Assembly (NCBI RefSeq): GCF_011769525.1
Contig: NZ_CP050440.1
Location: 1,427,501-1,491,500 of the forward strand
Reading direction: 5' to 3'
Origin: Tolypothrix sp. PCC 7910
GTDB taxonomy: Bacteria; Cyanobacteriota; Cyanobacteriia; Cyanobacteriales; Nostocaceae
Length of the DNA stretch: 64,000 nt
Positions 47,412 through 56,620 of the stretch are shown here, in pieces. The notes beneath the pieces are model-generated. The model did not search any database, was not told where the DNA came from, and saw nothing but the letters and a program-made list of their open reading frames with translations. The stretch's first letter is position 1. Each line of letters begins with the position of its first letter. The position numbers and the translations under genes were made by a program.

Positions 47412-48260
47412 TCAAGGTTTTTGACTTTTGCCTCGCTTACCCTTTCCACCGACAAATAGAAGACCAGTTTCTTCTATAGCAGCAAACTGTAGATTGGGAT
47501 TATTGCGAATACTTCTGAGAGTCTGTTTCCGAATCTTGATGTAGTCGTAGTAGATAATACTAAACTCAATGTCCTGTTGTGCAATTTTTTCAGCGTGTAC
47601 TCTGATAGCTTCTTCTGTAGAGTCCCAACTTTGAATTTGATGTGCCTGAAAATCACAAGCTTTTGCAAATCTTCGTGAAGGAAGAGAATTAAAGTTGTCA
47701 TCGATTCGTTTTGACATTGCATTACATTCAGAATTTTTTCCTCTCCTAGCACTTGTTCCTAAAATTCCTGTTCTTATAAAAGTATTCTCTAGCCGCTCAA
47801 ATTCGCAGCTAAACCAAAGTTGAGCAGCAGAAAGATGTTTAATTGACTCTTTCCATCCAAATTGGTCGCGTTTGAGAATTTCTCTACAGAGATTTAGCAA
47901 GGCCCAAGATTGTTTACCATGAGGTTTATAGTCTAACTCCCAATCAGAAGGCAGTTTTGGTGGGTCAAAAAGAAAGCTATTATTCTCAGTGCTATCAAAG
48001 TGAACTAACCACTTATGTATAGCCTTAAAAGCATCTCGATGAGACGAAATTAATACTCCTAAATCCCTTTCTTTTTGCTCAGAGATTAAAATCCCATTAG
48101 CCTTGATAACAAAATCTGGTAAAAGCTTAAACGCTTGAATATAGTCGTTTCGGCTGGGCTTTTCTTTGTCTTTTATATATAAGCGCCGAATGACTAGATT
48201 GTATGTACCTAGTCTCAGTTCTTCCGTCTGTAAAAGAGATTTTTTGTGATTAGTTTTCAT
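47412..48260 (-). CDS. hypothetical protein of the element
   Basis: A basic, mostly helical protein of 282 residues, with no motif I recognise. It has LPDFVIKANGILISEQKERDLGVLISSHRDAFKAIHKW near the N-terminus and a Gly/Lys-rich end (VGGKGKRGKSQ). Weak resemblance to DNA-binding proteins of phages and plasmids cannot be confirmed. A strong terminator follows. No function is assigned. Confidence 0.5.
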   Translation of the reverse strand: MKTNHKKSLLQTEELRLGTYNLVIRRLYIKDKEKPSRNDYIQAFKLLPDFVIKANGILISEQKERDLGVLISSHRDAFKAIHKWLVHFDSTENNSFLFDPPKLPSDWELDYKPHGKQSWALLNLCREILKRDQFGWKESIKHLSAAQLWFSCEFERLENTFIRTGILGTSARRGKNSECNAMSKRIDDNFNSLPSRRFAKACDFQAHQIQSWDSTEEAIRVHAEKIAQQDIEFSIIYYDYIKIRKQTLRSIRNNPNLQFAAIEETGLLFVGGKGKRGKSQKP

Positions 48261-48671
48261 TATTCCTCCAATGAATATGGTTATATAACTCTTAATTTGT
48301 TGCCAATTTGAAACTTAAAAAGCCTTGAGTAGAATGCCAAATAATCATATTCAACTTATCCAGGTGCCATAAACTTATGAGTAATATTTATGGCATTTAA
48401 ATCCTCTGTGGATTGGAAATAGATTTGAATTTTGGTTGACTTACCAAAAAAGCCGGAGATTTACATCCCCGGCTTAGGTTGATTATTTAATTAATTCTGC
48501 CTTTTAAAGTTTTAATTGTATGTATCCATGATTATATCTTTAGAAGAATTCAAAATGTCAAGATTAAATACGGAAGAAAGTATAAAGTATGTTCCAAGTT
48601 GCCAAGGTATTATTCAAAAGTGGTGATGCTGATGACATTCCTAACTTTGGTGAACAAGGAATTAACAGTGG
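48261..48671. other. intergenic with a second terminator
   Basis: A hairpin AAGCCGG/CCGGCTT (48,450-48,456 and 48,469-48,475) is followed by a T-run on the minus strand. It ends transcripts coming from 48,973-49,950. No gene is seen between. Confidence 0.5.
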
Positions 48672-48839
48672 ATGTTTCACACAAAAAAATTAGATGAGAT
48701 AGAAGCTATTTCCAGGATTGAGAAATTGGTAAGAACCTACAGGCGATGTTTTAAAGAAGCTGTAGCTGGACAAACTAAACTACCTATACAACCTGATTTG
48801 GCATTACTTGCCGCCTTGCAATTAGCCCCTTACCTATAA
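48672..48839 (+). CDS. small helical protein
   Basis: A 55-codon frame (MFHTKKLDEIEAISRIEKLV ... LLAALQLAPYL). It is helical with alternating charge and hydrophobics. It is too short to be certain of. It reads on the opposite strand to the neighbouring element genes. No function is assigned. Confidence 0.35.
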   Translation: MFHTKKLDEIEAISRIEKLVRTYRRCFKEAVAGQTKLPIQPDLALLAALQLAPYL

Positions 48840-48946
48840 TTTGTTTAGTTTCTGGTTTAGTTTTAACCTATTTTTATCCAATTACTCGAGACATGCACGC
48901 CGAAATCATGCTGAAACTCCAACAGTGGCAATATAAGGTTGAGTAA
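48840..48946 (+). pseudogene. C-terminal remnant of a GPH-type sugar transporter
   Basis: The frame reads SGLVLTYFYPITRDMHAEIM then LKLQQWQYKVE and stop. It resembles the last membrane helix and tail of cyanobacterial melibiose-family (GPH) transporters, FYPITREVHAEIL. Nothing else of the protein is present. I judge it a relic of an earlier chromosomal insertion. Confidence 0.4.
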
Positions 48947-48972
48947 TTGATCAAAGGATCAATCTTTTTACT

Positions 48973-49950
48973 TTACTCCTCAATTGGAAACCGTTGCATC
49001 ATCTCCCCAACTTCCACCGCATTGCCATCCGACATATAAACCACCTCACCCGACATCGCTAGCACAATTCTCTGCTTCCTCGCCCACTCAAACCAAGCAC
49101 TCACATCCGATGTCACCGTATTTTTCGCCTTAGCCCCACTCTTGCAGCCATTGATAAACAACCCAGTGGGATTATCGCACCATTCCTCATGAATTGCTTC
49201 TTTCACACGAGCGATCGCACCTTGCACATTCGCCCAATATTTCTTCACCACCCCCAAACAAGGTTCAGGGTTAATCCGCAGTCTCCGCAACTCAGTACAT
49301 ATCTCTGCAATCTCGCTCTTGCTAGGCTTATTCATACTTGAATCGACTTCAACTTCTGGCTCGTAAAATATCTCTTCATCAGGATCTATCTTTTCAGCCA
49401 AGTCATCTTGTTCTTGTTCTTCAGCAAAGTGAGTAATCTGGGGTTGCGCTGGTTTTCTGGCTTGGTGAACTGGCTCATATTCGCTTTCTTTTACTCCTTC
49501 ATCCTTTACTTCCCCAACAGCAGTGTTTTGTTGTGGTTTAGAAGTTTCAGGATCTGATCTAAGGTGTTGTTCTTCATTGAATTCTGAAGGTTCAGTTTTG
49601 CACTTGCCAGGTACTAATAGCTGATTAAGTACATCAAGATGCAATTTATACTGCCAAGTTTTATCCTGTCTATTACCTGGATTTTTCTGCTTTGAGAGAA
49701 TACCCATTTCCTCCAAAAGAGCGATCGCACTCCTAATCACGTGTAAGCTATGTTCACCCATGAGGTCAGCATATATTTTCTTGAGTGGTTGATAAACCCA
49801 AGGAGTGCGATGATTTTTCAGCTTCCACTTTGTCCAATGCCTGAAATACTCAATCAACTTAGCAGCACAGAAGTTACCAGTAATTTCCAGATACTCTCGG
49901 CGCAATATGACAAGCACAGATGTTTTGTTCGATGAGACAATAGCACTCAT
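48973..49950 (-). CDS. phage/plasmid-type winged-helix protein
   Basis: This codes for 325 residues from ATG 49,950, with gaggtcaagg upstream. The N-terminal half (LRREYLEITGNFCAAKLIEYFRHW ... IYADLMGEHSLHVIRSAIALLEEMGILSK) is a winged-helix pattern seen in plasmid replication or phage proteins of Nostoc. A long acidic linker follows (about 145-225). The C-terminal helical domain carries WANVQGAIARVKEAIHEEW. It may act in replication or regulation of the element; this is inferred. Confidence 0.55.
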   Translation of the reverse strand: MSAIVSSNKTSVLVILRREYLEITGNFCAAKLIEYFRHWTKWKLKNHRTPWVYQPLKKIYADLMGEHSLHVIRSAIALLEEMGILSKQKNPGNRQDKTWQYKLHLDVLNQLLVPGKCKTEPSEFNEEQHLRSDPETSKPQQNTAVGEVKDEGVKESEYEPVHQARKPAQPQITHFAEEQEQDDLAEKIDPDEEIFYEPEVEVDSSMNKPSKSEIAEICTELRRLRINPEPCLGVVKKYWANVQGAIARVKEAIHEEWCDNPTGLFINGCKSGAKAKNTVTSDVSAWFEWARKQRIVLAMSGEVVYMSDGNAVEVGEMMQRFPIEE

Positions 49951-50207
49951 CCTTGACCTCCCTGCCAACGTGAAACTTCGTTGACGCAATATCACTTTTG
50001 AAAAAATGCATGTAGGAGTGAGCAGCAATTTCTATTACTGCTCACAGTAAGTTTGAGACTGTTACCAATTACTGAACTTGCGCCTCATCCGAAAGAAGCG
50101 ATCGCTATTCTCTAGGGGTAAGAGTTCAAGTATTGCAGATATGTATCAGTCGTAGGCAAAAAGTTGCTATGTGATAGCAAATGTTTTTCAAGGTCTAACT
50201 ACTCTTG

Positions 50208-50870
50208 TCATGGAAGTTTACCTTGCTGGTACATTTGTTTGATGTAACTGTGACATCTGGCTGGGCTAATATCTCGAAAAATCTCTTTAGCGTTAATTAT
50301 TACCCCCCAGTATAGATTTTCGTAATTTCCATAGTCGTAGCTAATTCTAGCTATCAGTTGCTCACCAACATATGCTTCCTGCTCGTAAAAAGAAATTTTC
50401 ATAATTGTCGGGACTACTGGAACTTCAGCCAGTTCAATTTGGTCGAATGGGTTGAGTGTGCCATCCAGGTAATGCCATTGAATGTAGCGTAGGCATTTGG
50501 CAGATGTTGTGGTGCGGAAAATCTCCTTGCCATTAACCATAACCAACCAAGGTTGCATAACAAATTCGTCGTTATCGTAGACCATATAAGCTATGAGTTT
50601 GTTACCCACGTAGACTTCGTGGTGGTAGAAGTTGATTGCTACTGTTATCAGTTGTGGAGGTATAGCTTCGGCTGTAGCTTGTTCGTCAAGGGTAGTATCA
50701 ACCACTGTCTGAACCCTACTGGCTTGATACTCAGCGATCGCATTAATCCAAGCATCCTTGCACCGCTTGTCAAGTACCTCAACGGTGCAGATGATGTCGT
50801 TGTAGATTTGCTTGAGTCGAGCTATGGATTTGTATTGCAGCTGTTGATAGCTATAGATGGTTTGAGTCAT
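50208..50870 (-). CDS. hypothetical protein with an internal duplication
   Basis: This codes for 220 residues from ATG 50,870, with AGGAAA upstream. After an N-terminal helix (about 1-60) two copies of a ~65-residue unit follow. The first has VAINFYHHEVYVGNKLIAYMVYD ... WLVMVNGKEIFR; the second has MKISFYEQEAYVGEQLIARISYD ... WGVIINAKEIFR. Each ends with an A(K/R)C...YI motif. I do not recognise the unit. It is divergent from the XRE gene, with a palindrome between them. Confidence 0.55.
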   Translation of the reverse strand: MTQTIYSYQQLQYKSIARLKQIYNDIICTVEVLDKRCKDAWINAIAEYQASRVQTVVDTTLDEQATAEAIPPQLITVAINFYHHEVYVGNKLIAYMVYDNDEFVMQPWLVMVNGKEIFRTTTSAKCLRYIQWHYLDGTLNPFDQIELAEVPVVPTIMKISFYEQEAYVGEQLIARISYDYGNYENLYWGVIINAKEIFRDISPARCHSYIKQMYQQGKLP

Positions 50871-50950
50871 AATGGTATTTCCTGTTAAAGGATTAAAAGG
50901 CGATCGCACAAGTTTTCCAGGCAAGGGCGGTCGTCTTTTGTTATTTATAT

Positions 50951-50973
50951 AATACCTACTATTGGTAGGTATT
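50951..50973. promoter_or_regulatory. candidate operator palindrome
   Basis: Perfect 9-bp arms AATACCTAC and GTAGGTATT enclose TATTG. Related words (ctattgatagatagactac, actactaagagtagg) lie further downstream to about 51,060. The site lies in the gap between the divergent genes and upstream of the XRE repressor, a likely autoregulatory operator. Confidence 0.5.
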
Positions 50974-51084
50974 ACATTAGATAGATATATGATAGTTAGT
51001 TATCTGTTGGACTACTTACAATAAATACTATTGATAGATAGACTACTAAGAGTAGGTTAATCTATATGTATATGAATTCAACTC

Positions 51085-51414
51085 ATGACTGTGGAAGTAA
51101 GACTTAAAGAAATTAGAAAAGAAAGAGGAATTTCGCAGAATGAGCTAGCAAGACGACTTGAGATGTCTCTGGCTAACATTCAGAAAATTGAGTATGGCAA
51201 AGCAAAATCCATACCTTTAGATACATTGGACAAGTTGTGCCAAATTTTAGAATGTGAAGTTGGTGAGCTACTAGTTCGTGTACCTGATAGCGATGATGGA
51301 AGCTCAAAAAAAGAACAAAAAACGTTTGAAGTGATTAATCCAGCTAACAAAAGCAAAAGCAATGAATTTGACTCAAAAGACATACTTACAATAAGTCGGG
51401 TGATAGCAGCTTAA
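51085..51414 (+). CDS. XRE-family regulator
   Basis: This codes for 109 residues. The helix-turn-helix (about residues 5-60, LKEIRKERGISQNELARRLEMSLANIQKIEYGK) is followed by CQILECEVGELLV. The tail has no motif. It is a single-domain repressor of the phage Cro/C1 kind and may keep the element genes quiet. ATG at 51,085 is preceded by the repeated words described above. Confidence 0.85.
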   Translation: MTVEVRLKEIRKERGISQNELARRLEMSLANIQKIEYGKAKSIPLDTLDKLCQILECEVGELLVRVPDSDDGSSKKEQKTFEVINPANKSKSNEFDSKDILTISRVIAA

Positions 51415-51796
51415 TCATTTTTACTCTCAACCATATCAAGTCAAAAACGTTATCTAACTAGCCAACAACAAATGTATTGCGATCGCTCAACAGCAACTAA
51501 TGCCCCACTGAATTAGACCAAGTGACACATGAGTTGCAGTATGGTTTAGTGACCAAAGCAAAAAAATACTGGCATTACAGATAAAATACGAGTGGATGTG
51601 TCAGTGATTCTATTCCACAAGTACATCAAAGGATTTTGAAAGCAGCATGAGTTTCTCTGCTGCTTTCTTTGTCATGGGTATTTTATGTAAAGCAAAAAAA
51701 TCACATATAACTCCACAGAACATTGAGCCGAGATATTTGACGTGAAAAGCTTGACTGTAGGGTACAAGCTTATGCCTTCAAAAGATTTTTGTTTAG
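51415..51796. other. intergenic end of the fdxN element with a terminator
   Basis: The only clear signal is a hairpin GAAAGCAGCA/TGCTGCTTTC (51,638-51,647 and 51,658-51,667) followed by TTTGT, a terminator for the XRE gene. No gene is seen. Confidence 0.55.
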
Positions 51797-52110
51797 TTTG
51801 ATAGTGTAAACTTCTGAGAATAACAGTTAAACCAACGTTCCCAATAATCTTCTTTATTAGTTAACTTCGCTAAAACGCGGTTGTAATTGGCAAACCACCC
51901 TTCCCAATAATCTGTGGGTTGTTTAACGCAACCATCACAAGTGGGGCAACCGGCTTTACATTGAGGTACTGTATGAATACTATCGACGCAGTTTGTGCAA
52001 AGTTCGGGGTCTATCCAGCGATTACCATCAACTATTTTGATTGCACCAGTAGGGCATACAGATAGACACAAATCACAGGAAATGCATTGGCCAGTAATTT
52101 TGTAAGCCAT
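51793..52110 (-). CDS. fdxN: bacterial-type ferredoxin, interrupted
   Basis: This codes for 105 residues as it stands, 116 after excision. Two 4Fe-4S sites of the 2[4Fe-4S] type are seen: CISCDLCLSVCPTG, and CTNCVDSIHTVPQCKAGCPTC with the longer spacing of the nif ferredoxins. The conserved tail WFNCYSQKF is reached, then TLSN and a stop come from the element. The correct end is supplied by 22,355-22,403. It is co-transcribed with nifB. It is thought to feed electrons to NifB or related Fe-S assembly. Confidence 0.93.
   Translation of the reverse strand: MAYKITGQCISCDLCLSVCPTGAIKIVDGNRWIDPELCTNCVDSIHTVPQCKAGCPTCDGCVKQPTDYWEGWFANYNRVLAKLTNKEDYWERWFNCYSQKFTLSN
51797..51820 (-). other. fdxN-element attachment site, nifB side
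   Basis: On the minus strand, TTCTCAGAAGTT (the 12-bp core at 51,809-51,820) is followed inward by the rest of AGAAGTTTACACTATCAAA. The TATTC that is the described 5-bp core of the Anabaena fdxN element is also present at this junction (51,818-51,822 on the minus strand), overlapping the 12-bp repeat. Confidence 0.82.
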
Positions 52111-52121
52111 GACTAAGCTCC

Positions 52122-52345
52122 TTATAGGGGATTGGGCATTGGGGATTGGGCATTGGGGATTGGGCTTGTTCGATGGGCATCGGGAATTTTAGATCCTGCG
52201 CTATGCCCCCTTCGGGTGAATCCTTCGGATACGCTACGCGAGCGCAGTCGCCTGCGGAGGAGGACAGTCCGTTGCGGGGGTTCCCCCCGTTGTAGGAACT
52301 GTCCGTAGGAAACCCTCCTGCAGCGCTGTCTCACCATGCCCCATG
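52122..52345. repeat. intergenic repeat block between nifB and fdxN
   Basis: Several direct copies of ggggattgggcatt (52,128-52,170) are followed by a GC-rich hairpin complex (ctacgcgagcgcagtcgcctgcgg; ggacagtccgttgcggggg... with its complement) and cccatgc heptamers. Such blocks occur at many loci in Nostocales. An open frame across it is fortuitous. Confidence 0.6.
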
Positions 52346-52361
52346 CCCCATGCCCTACTCC

Positions 52362-53810
52362 CTATGTCCCTAAACCCTCGACATATTGCTCGTAATATTC
52401 CAAAGCAACTTTCTCGATTACGTCGTAAGCTTCAACAGTCTGTATGCCAGCTTTGTGCAATTCTTCTTTGGGACAGTTCCCAATCTTGGAGACCAAAACC
52501 GCTTTGCAATCTGCGATCGCTTTAATAATGTAGTCTAGAGTGGCTTCTTCTCCAAATCCACCTTGGCAATAGTGGTCTATTTTGCGGTGACTGATAAAGC
52601 GTACTTCACTACCATCCACTTCGTAAACCTGGAATTCTTTCGCATGACCGAAGTGTTGGTTAACTAATCCACTACCTTTGGTTGCAACTGCAACTAAGAT
52701 TTTCGGTTTGTTAGCAAAATTCTTGCCAGCTAGCGCCTTTTCTTTAGCTGCTTTAATTTCTTGTTTAAATTTCTCAATACCCTCGTGAACTTCTTGGCGT
52801 TGTTCTAGGTTATATTCCGGAGCCATTTCTAGGAATTTATCTTTGGTAAATTCTTGGCTGCGGTCTTCTCCTAATAATCCTACAGCATCGGCTCGGCATT
52901 GACGACAGTGACGCATCATTTTCATGTTACCGGCACAGTTGTCTTGAACTTCTTTAAGTTCTTTGGTGGTAGGGCCACGCTGACCGGTTAAACCGAAGTG
53001 TGTGCCGTGTTCTGGCGCAGAAATCAACGGCATGATGTTGTGGAGGAATGCGCCGTTTTCACGAATGAATTTATTTACTTCTACCAAGTGCTGGTCATTG
53101 ATTCCCGGAATCATTACCGAGTTGACTTTGCACAAGATATCGGCTTCTTTGAGGGCTTGCAATCCTTCCATCTGCTTTTCTAGCAGAATTCTAGCTCCCT
53201 CAACACCTTTATAACGCTTACGTTTGTAGTGAACCCAAGAATAAATCTGTGCGCCTATTTCTGGGTCAATAGTGTTAAGGGTAATAGTAACGTGATCTAT
53301 ATTGAGTTGTTTAATGCGATCGACATATTCAGTCAGCATCAAACCATTAGTTGATAAGCACAACTTAATATCTGGTGCTTTATCTGCAATCAACTCAAAG
53401 GTACGGAAAGTTTTTTCGGGATTCGCCAATGGATCACCAGGTCCAGCAATTCCCAAGACTGTCATTTGGGGAATCTTACCTGCAATCACCAATACTTTAT
53501 GTGCTGCTTCTTCTGGGGTAAGTAACTCGCTAACTACACCAGGACGGCTTTCGTTAGCACAGTCATATTTTCGGTTGCAATAGTTGCATTGAATGTTACA
53601 GGCGGGTGCAACTGCAACGTGCATTCTTGCGTAATGGTGGTGTGCGTCTTCGCTATAGCAGGGATGCTTGGCAATGCGTTCCTTGAGCTTTTCGTCCATC
53701 TCTACGGTAGAGTTGCTTTTGCTGTCGCATCCGCAACCACCTGATTTGGCTTGGGTAGTGGTAGGTTCCTGATTGGAGGAGGTGAGGAGTCCTGTAGACG
53801 GTGGTGTCAT
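52362..53810 (-). CDS. nifB: FeMo-cofactor biosynthesis radical-SAM protein
   Basis: This codes for 482 residues from ATG at 53,810 (MTPPSTGL); the frame upstream begins with TTG. The radical-SAM 4Fe-4S motif is in [17 protein letters not shown] (C-x3-C-x2-C). A GxGxP-like GPGDPLANP and additional cluster cysteines ([13 protein letters not shown]) follow. The last ~115 residues form the NifX/NafY-like domain ([24 protein letters not shown]). It makes NifB-co from two 4Fe-4S units with a SAM-derived carbide. It is the first gene of the operon that continues into fdxN-nifS-nifU. Confidence 0.97.
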   Translation of the reverse strand: MTPPSTGLLTSSNQEPTTTQAKSGGCGCDSKSNSTVEMDEKLKERIAKHPCYSEDAHHHYARMHVAVAPACNIQCNYCNRKYDCANESRPGVVSELLTPEEAAHKVLVIAGKIPQMTVLGIAGPGDPLANPEKTFRTFELIADKAPDIKLCLSTNGLMLTEYVDRIKQLNIDHVTITLNTIDPEIGAQIYSWVHYKRKRYKGVEGARILLEKQMEGLQALKEADILCKVNSVMIPGINDQHLVEVNKFIRENGAFLHNIMPLISAPEHGTHFGLTGQRGPTTKELKEVQDNCAGNMKMMRHCRQCRADAVGLLGEDRSQEFTKDKFLEMAPEYNLEQRQEVHEGIEKFKQEIKAAKEKALAGKNFANKPKILVAVATKGSGLVNQHFGHAKEFQVYEVDGSEVRFISHRKIDHYCQGGFGEEATLDYIIKAIADCKAVLVSKIGNCPKEELHKAGIQTVEAYDVIEKVALEYYEQYVEGLGT

Positions 53811-53822
53811 TGAATTTCGCAA

Positions 53823-54818
53823 GGGTCGGTGGACTGGCTGCCACTGTGAGAGATGCCGTTGCTACTCTTTATGCCTAGGAATCGAAGTCGCGGCTTCTAC
53901 TCGTTATTTGCTGATGCTGATGAGAACATCAAATATGAGAGTAGGGCAGGCTTACAATCCTTGATTTTCGGCTGGTGTGTCAACGTTTGGGTCGTGGGTA
54001 GAATTTGTGCAGCCGCGACTTCCATTCACAGAGGCATGGTGCTATCTCATCCCTCCACTCACTTTTCGCTTTTGTTTAGAAGCGTTAAGTGATTGGCGAT
54101 ATATGATTTATAGCAGCCATTTTTCCAGTCGGTTGGCTGGTATCTAGGATAGAATTTATTGGATTTATTAAATTTGTACTCAAATTTTTTCAGCCCGAGT
54201 TTTCAGGCGTTACAAGAATTAATAAATTTTTTTTCGGGTAGAGGTTCTAGTATTTTTAGATTGGGGTACAAGTATTTATAGAGTGGGGTACAGGATTTCT
54301 TTGTACTCAGCCAAAACCTAGCACCCACAAAGGTTAGAACTTGATTTTAGATTGTTTTCAGACATTTATGTCTGTACTCAAACATCCCCCAGACCTCACC
54401 CAAAGCCAGTAATCATAGGGGATTGAGGGGGAAAAACTGGAGTAGTCTACGTCGTTCTACTCCAGATACGTGCGAAATTCAATTCTGTATCCAACATATC
54501 ATTTTTTTTTGGGTAAAAATGTAATTCATATTTTTTTAATCTTTCATTAGAAATAATATGCAATAACGCTGCTAATCCTTGCTATATGAGGCTTGTAGAA
54601 CAATCCAAACATCTCTATTAATGCATATAATTATCAAAAACTTAATTTTTTATCCTGAATTTTTCTTTTTCTAAAGAAGTCAAAACAGGCATTTTTACTC
54701 GGTTTGGTGTTGGGTGTTGGGTGTTGGGTGTTTGTTCCCCCTTTCCCCTTGTCACCTTGTCCCCCAATCCCCACTACACTGTATTCATAGGCGAAAACGG
54801 GGTAGCAGGAGGAATGGG
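53823..54818. promoter_or_regulatory. nifB upstream region, no gene seen
   Basis: Almost 1 kb lies between two divergent genes. The first 300 bases next to nifB are GC-balanced and likely hold the long nifB leader and its promoter. A cyanobacterial CnfR-type activator would act here, but no site can be assigned by eye. Two near-identical words (ggggtacaagtatttatag, gtggggtacagg) occur at about 54,265-54,295. The rest is AT-rich, with heptamer repeats near 54,700-54,770. The open frames on the plus strand do not look coding. Confidence 0.5.
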
Positions 54819-55766
54819 ATGAAAGCTGTTGTTATCCGCCGATATGGGTCTGCTGAGGTATTGCAGTATGAGGATGTGGCGCAACCGACGATTAAGCCTG
54901 ACCAATTACTCGTGAAGATTCACGCTAGTAGTGTTAATCCTGTTGATTGGAAAATTCGCCAGGGAATGTTGCGATCACTCATCTGGAAAAAATTCCCGCT
55001 GATTTTGGGATTTGATCTGGCTGGGGAAGTTGTAGAGGTTGGTTCTGCAGTTAAAGATTTTCAGCCTGGAGATGCGATTTACGGAAGTACGGCTTTACCT
55101 GGAGGCGCTTATGCAGAGTTTGCGGCTGTCTCTGCAAATTTAGTAGCTCCCAAACCGACGAATTTGAGCTATGAACAAGCAGCCGTTGTCCCATTAGCTG
55201 CGCTCACAGCTTTGCAAGCACTGCGAGACCAGGGTAATATTCACTCAGGACAAAGTGTTTTGATTAATGGCGCTGCTGGTGGTGTGGGGATTTTTGCAGT
55301 GCAAATCGCCAAGGCTTTTGGTACTGAGGTAACGGGAGTTTGCAGTACAAAAAATTTGGATGTGGTGAAATCTGTGGGAGCTGATAAAGTTATTGACTAT
55401 ACACAACAGGACTTTATCAAAGACACAAGCTCCTATGACATTATTTTCGATGTCGTGGGTAAGCGATCGCCTGCTGATTGCAAACGAGTCCTCAAACCCA
55501 ATGGCATACATATCACAACCCTACCCAACGCTGAAAGTTTTGTGCAGAGTATATTAACAACCTTCCTACCCGGACAAAAAGTCAAATTTATTTTAGAAAA
55601 ACCCAATACTAAAGACTTGCTGTATTTAAAAGACTTGATAGAAGCAGGTAAAATTCGTGTTGTGATTCACCGCACATATCCCTTACCAGAATTAGCAGCG
55701 GCGCATACAGAAAGTGAAACAGAACGTGCGGTTGGCAAAATTGCAATCGCTGTTACTAATATTTGA
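54819..55766 (+). CDS. NADP-dependent zinc-less alcohol dehydrogenase/quinone oxidoreductase
   Basis: This codes for 315 residues from ATG at 54,819 with AGGAGG 5 bases upstream. An N-terminal GroES-like fold (LVKIHASSVNPVDWKIRQG) is followed by a Rossmann domain with INGAAGGVGIFAVQIAKAFG. Catalytic-zinc Cys/His are absent, as in quinone oxidoreductases. It reduces quinones or enones with NADPH. It is divergent from nifB but shows no link to nitrogen fixation. Confidence 0.9.
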   Translation: MKAVVIRRYGSAEVLQYEDVAQPTIKPDQLLVKIHASSVNPVDWKIRQGMLRSLIWKKFPLILGFDLAGEVVEVGSAVKDFQPGDAIYGSTALPGGAYAEFAAVSANLVAPKPTNLSYEQAAVVPLAALTALQALRDQGNIHSGQSVLINGAAGGVGIFAVQIAKAFGTEVTGVCSTKNLDVVKSVGADKVIDYTQQDFIKDTSSYDIIFDVVGKRSPADCKRVLKPNGIHITTLPNAESFVQSILTTFLPGQKVKFILEKPNTKDLLYLKDLIEAGKIRVVIHRTYPLPELAAAHTESETERAVGKIAIAVTNI

Positions 55767-55806
55767 GTAAGCGGTGATCAATCAGGTGCGATCGCAGTAA
55801 CTGCAA

Positions 55807-56502
55807 TTATAAATTTTCTGTATCAATTCCCTCGGCTTGGAGTTTAGCTAACAACTCTTGATAGCGATCGCGCTCTTGTTGTAATTCTTGTAAAGCTGCT
55901 TCCTTGGCTAGACGTTCCTGTTCCCGTAGCTGCTCAAGTTCTACAAGCGTTAAACGCTGTGGTTCGGGAGGCGAAACAATTTTTAGGGTGTCTGCTATCA
56001 GTTGAAACTGGATTCCTAAACGCGGACTTACCCAGCCATTGATTTCTTCAATGACTTCAAAACTATCTTCAGAACGCAACAAGCCATTTAAATCATTCTT
56101 CTGTGGATCGTAAATGTAATATTCTTCTACGCCGTAACGCTGGTAAAACTGCAATTTTTTAGTCATTTCTTTGAGGGTGTTACCAGGCGAGAGAATCTCA
56201 AATACTACCTGTGGCGGAATATTATCTTCTTCCCACTGTAAATAGGAACTCCGTTTGTCTTTAGGTCTACCAAAGACTACCATCGTATCTGGAGCTTGTT
56301 TAATATTTGGGTTTCCTTGAACTGGATACCAAAATAAATCTCCGGCGATAAATACATCAGCTTGCGATGCAAATAAGATTTCTAAATTTTCTTTAATTTT
56401 GACAATCCAGGTAAATTGTTCTGTATTATCTGCCATTGGTTGTCCGTCGCTTTCTGGGTAGATGACTGCGATGGTGGTTTCTGGTGTGACTTGTTGTACC
56501 AC
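55807..56502 (-). CDS. Uma2-family protein with C-terminal coiled coil
   Basis: This codes for 231 residues. The Uma2 nuclease-like domain is at about residues 50-180 (WYPVQGNPNIKQAPDTMVVFGRPKD, PPQVVFEILSPGNTLKEMTKKLQFYQRYGVEEYYIYDP). A Glu/Gln-rich coiled coil follows (about 185-225, LVELEQLREQERLAKEAALQEL). The coiled coil occurs in many cyanobacterial members. It lies just downstream of the ADH and is convergent to it. Confidence 0.87.
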   Translation of the reverse strand: MVQQVTPETTIAVIYPESDGQPMADNTEQFTWIVKIKENLEILFASQADVFIAGDLFWYPVQGNPNIKQAPDTMVVFGRPKDKRSSYLQWEEDNIPPQVVFEILSPGNTLKEMTKKLQFYQRYGVEEYYIYDPQKNDLNGLLRSEDSFEVIEEINGWVSPRLGIQFQLIADTLKIVSPPEPQRLTLVELEQLREQERLAKEAALQELQQERDRYQELLAKLQAEGIDTENL

Positions 56503-56620
56503 TGCTGCACCTCCAAGTATGGGGTTTTGCTGTTATTTATAGTGTAGATAAGCTTGGATAAGATGCCTACTGCGGGCCACAGCTACCTGTTTGCTGCGCT
56601 ATCTGTTCCCCTTTTATTGA

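Larger units (their letters stand above)
22404..51820. mobile_element. fdxN element (about 29.4 kb) with both ends
   Basis: A 12-bp direct repeat, AACTTCTGAGAA, bounds the element at 22,404-22,415 and 51,809-51,820. fdxN is split exactly there, and removing 29,405 bp restores its frame. Inward-facing motifs AGAAGTNTNCACTATCAAA sit at both ends. The recombinase gene xisF is inside. In Anabaena PCC 7120 an element of about 55-59 kb at the same gene is removed in heterocysts. This one is about half as long, carries different cargo, and has no xisH or xisI gene that I can find. Confidence 0.9.

Noticed and set aside
22404-51820. A complete xisH/xisI pair inside the fdxN element
   Set aside because: I looked through the frames of the element and found none with the XisH or XisI patterns.
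52122-52337. Open frame on the minus strand between nifB and fdxN
   Set aside because: It spans dispersed hairpins and heptamer repeats, has Arg/Pro-rich low-complexity composition and no ribosome site.
53773-54092. Open frames upstream of nifB
   Set aside because: They overlap the nifB start and its leader, and lack codon bias and ribosome sites.
54265-54300. NtcA-type site GTAN8TAC near the gtac words upstream of nifB
   Set aside because: The spacing does not fit the consensus, and no -10 box follows at the right distance.
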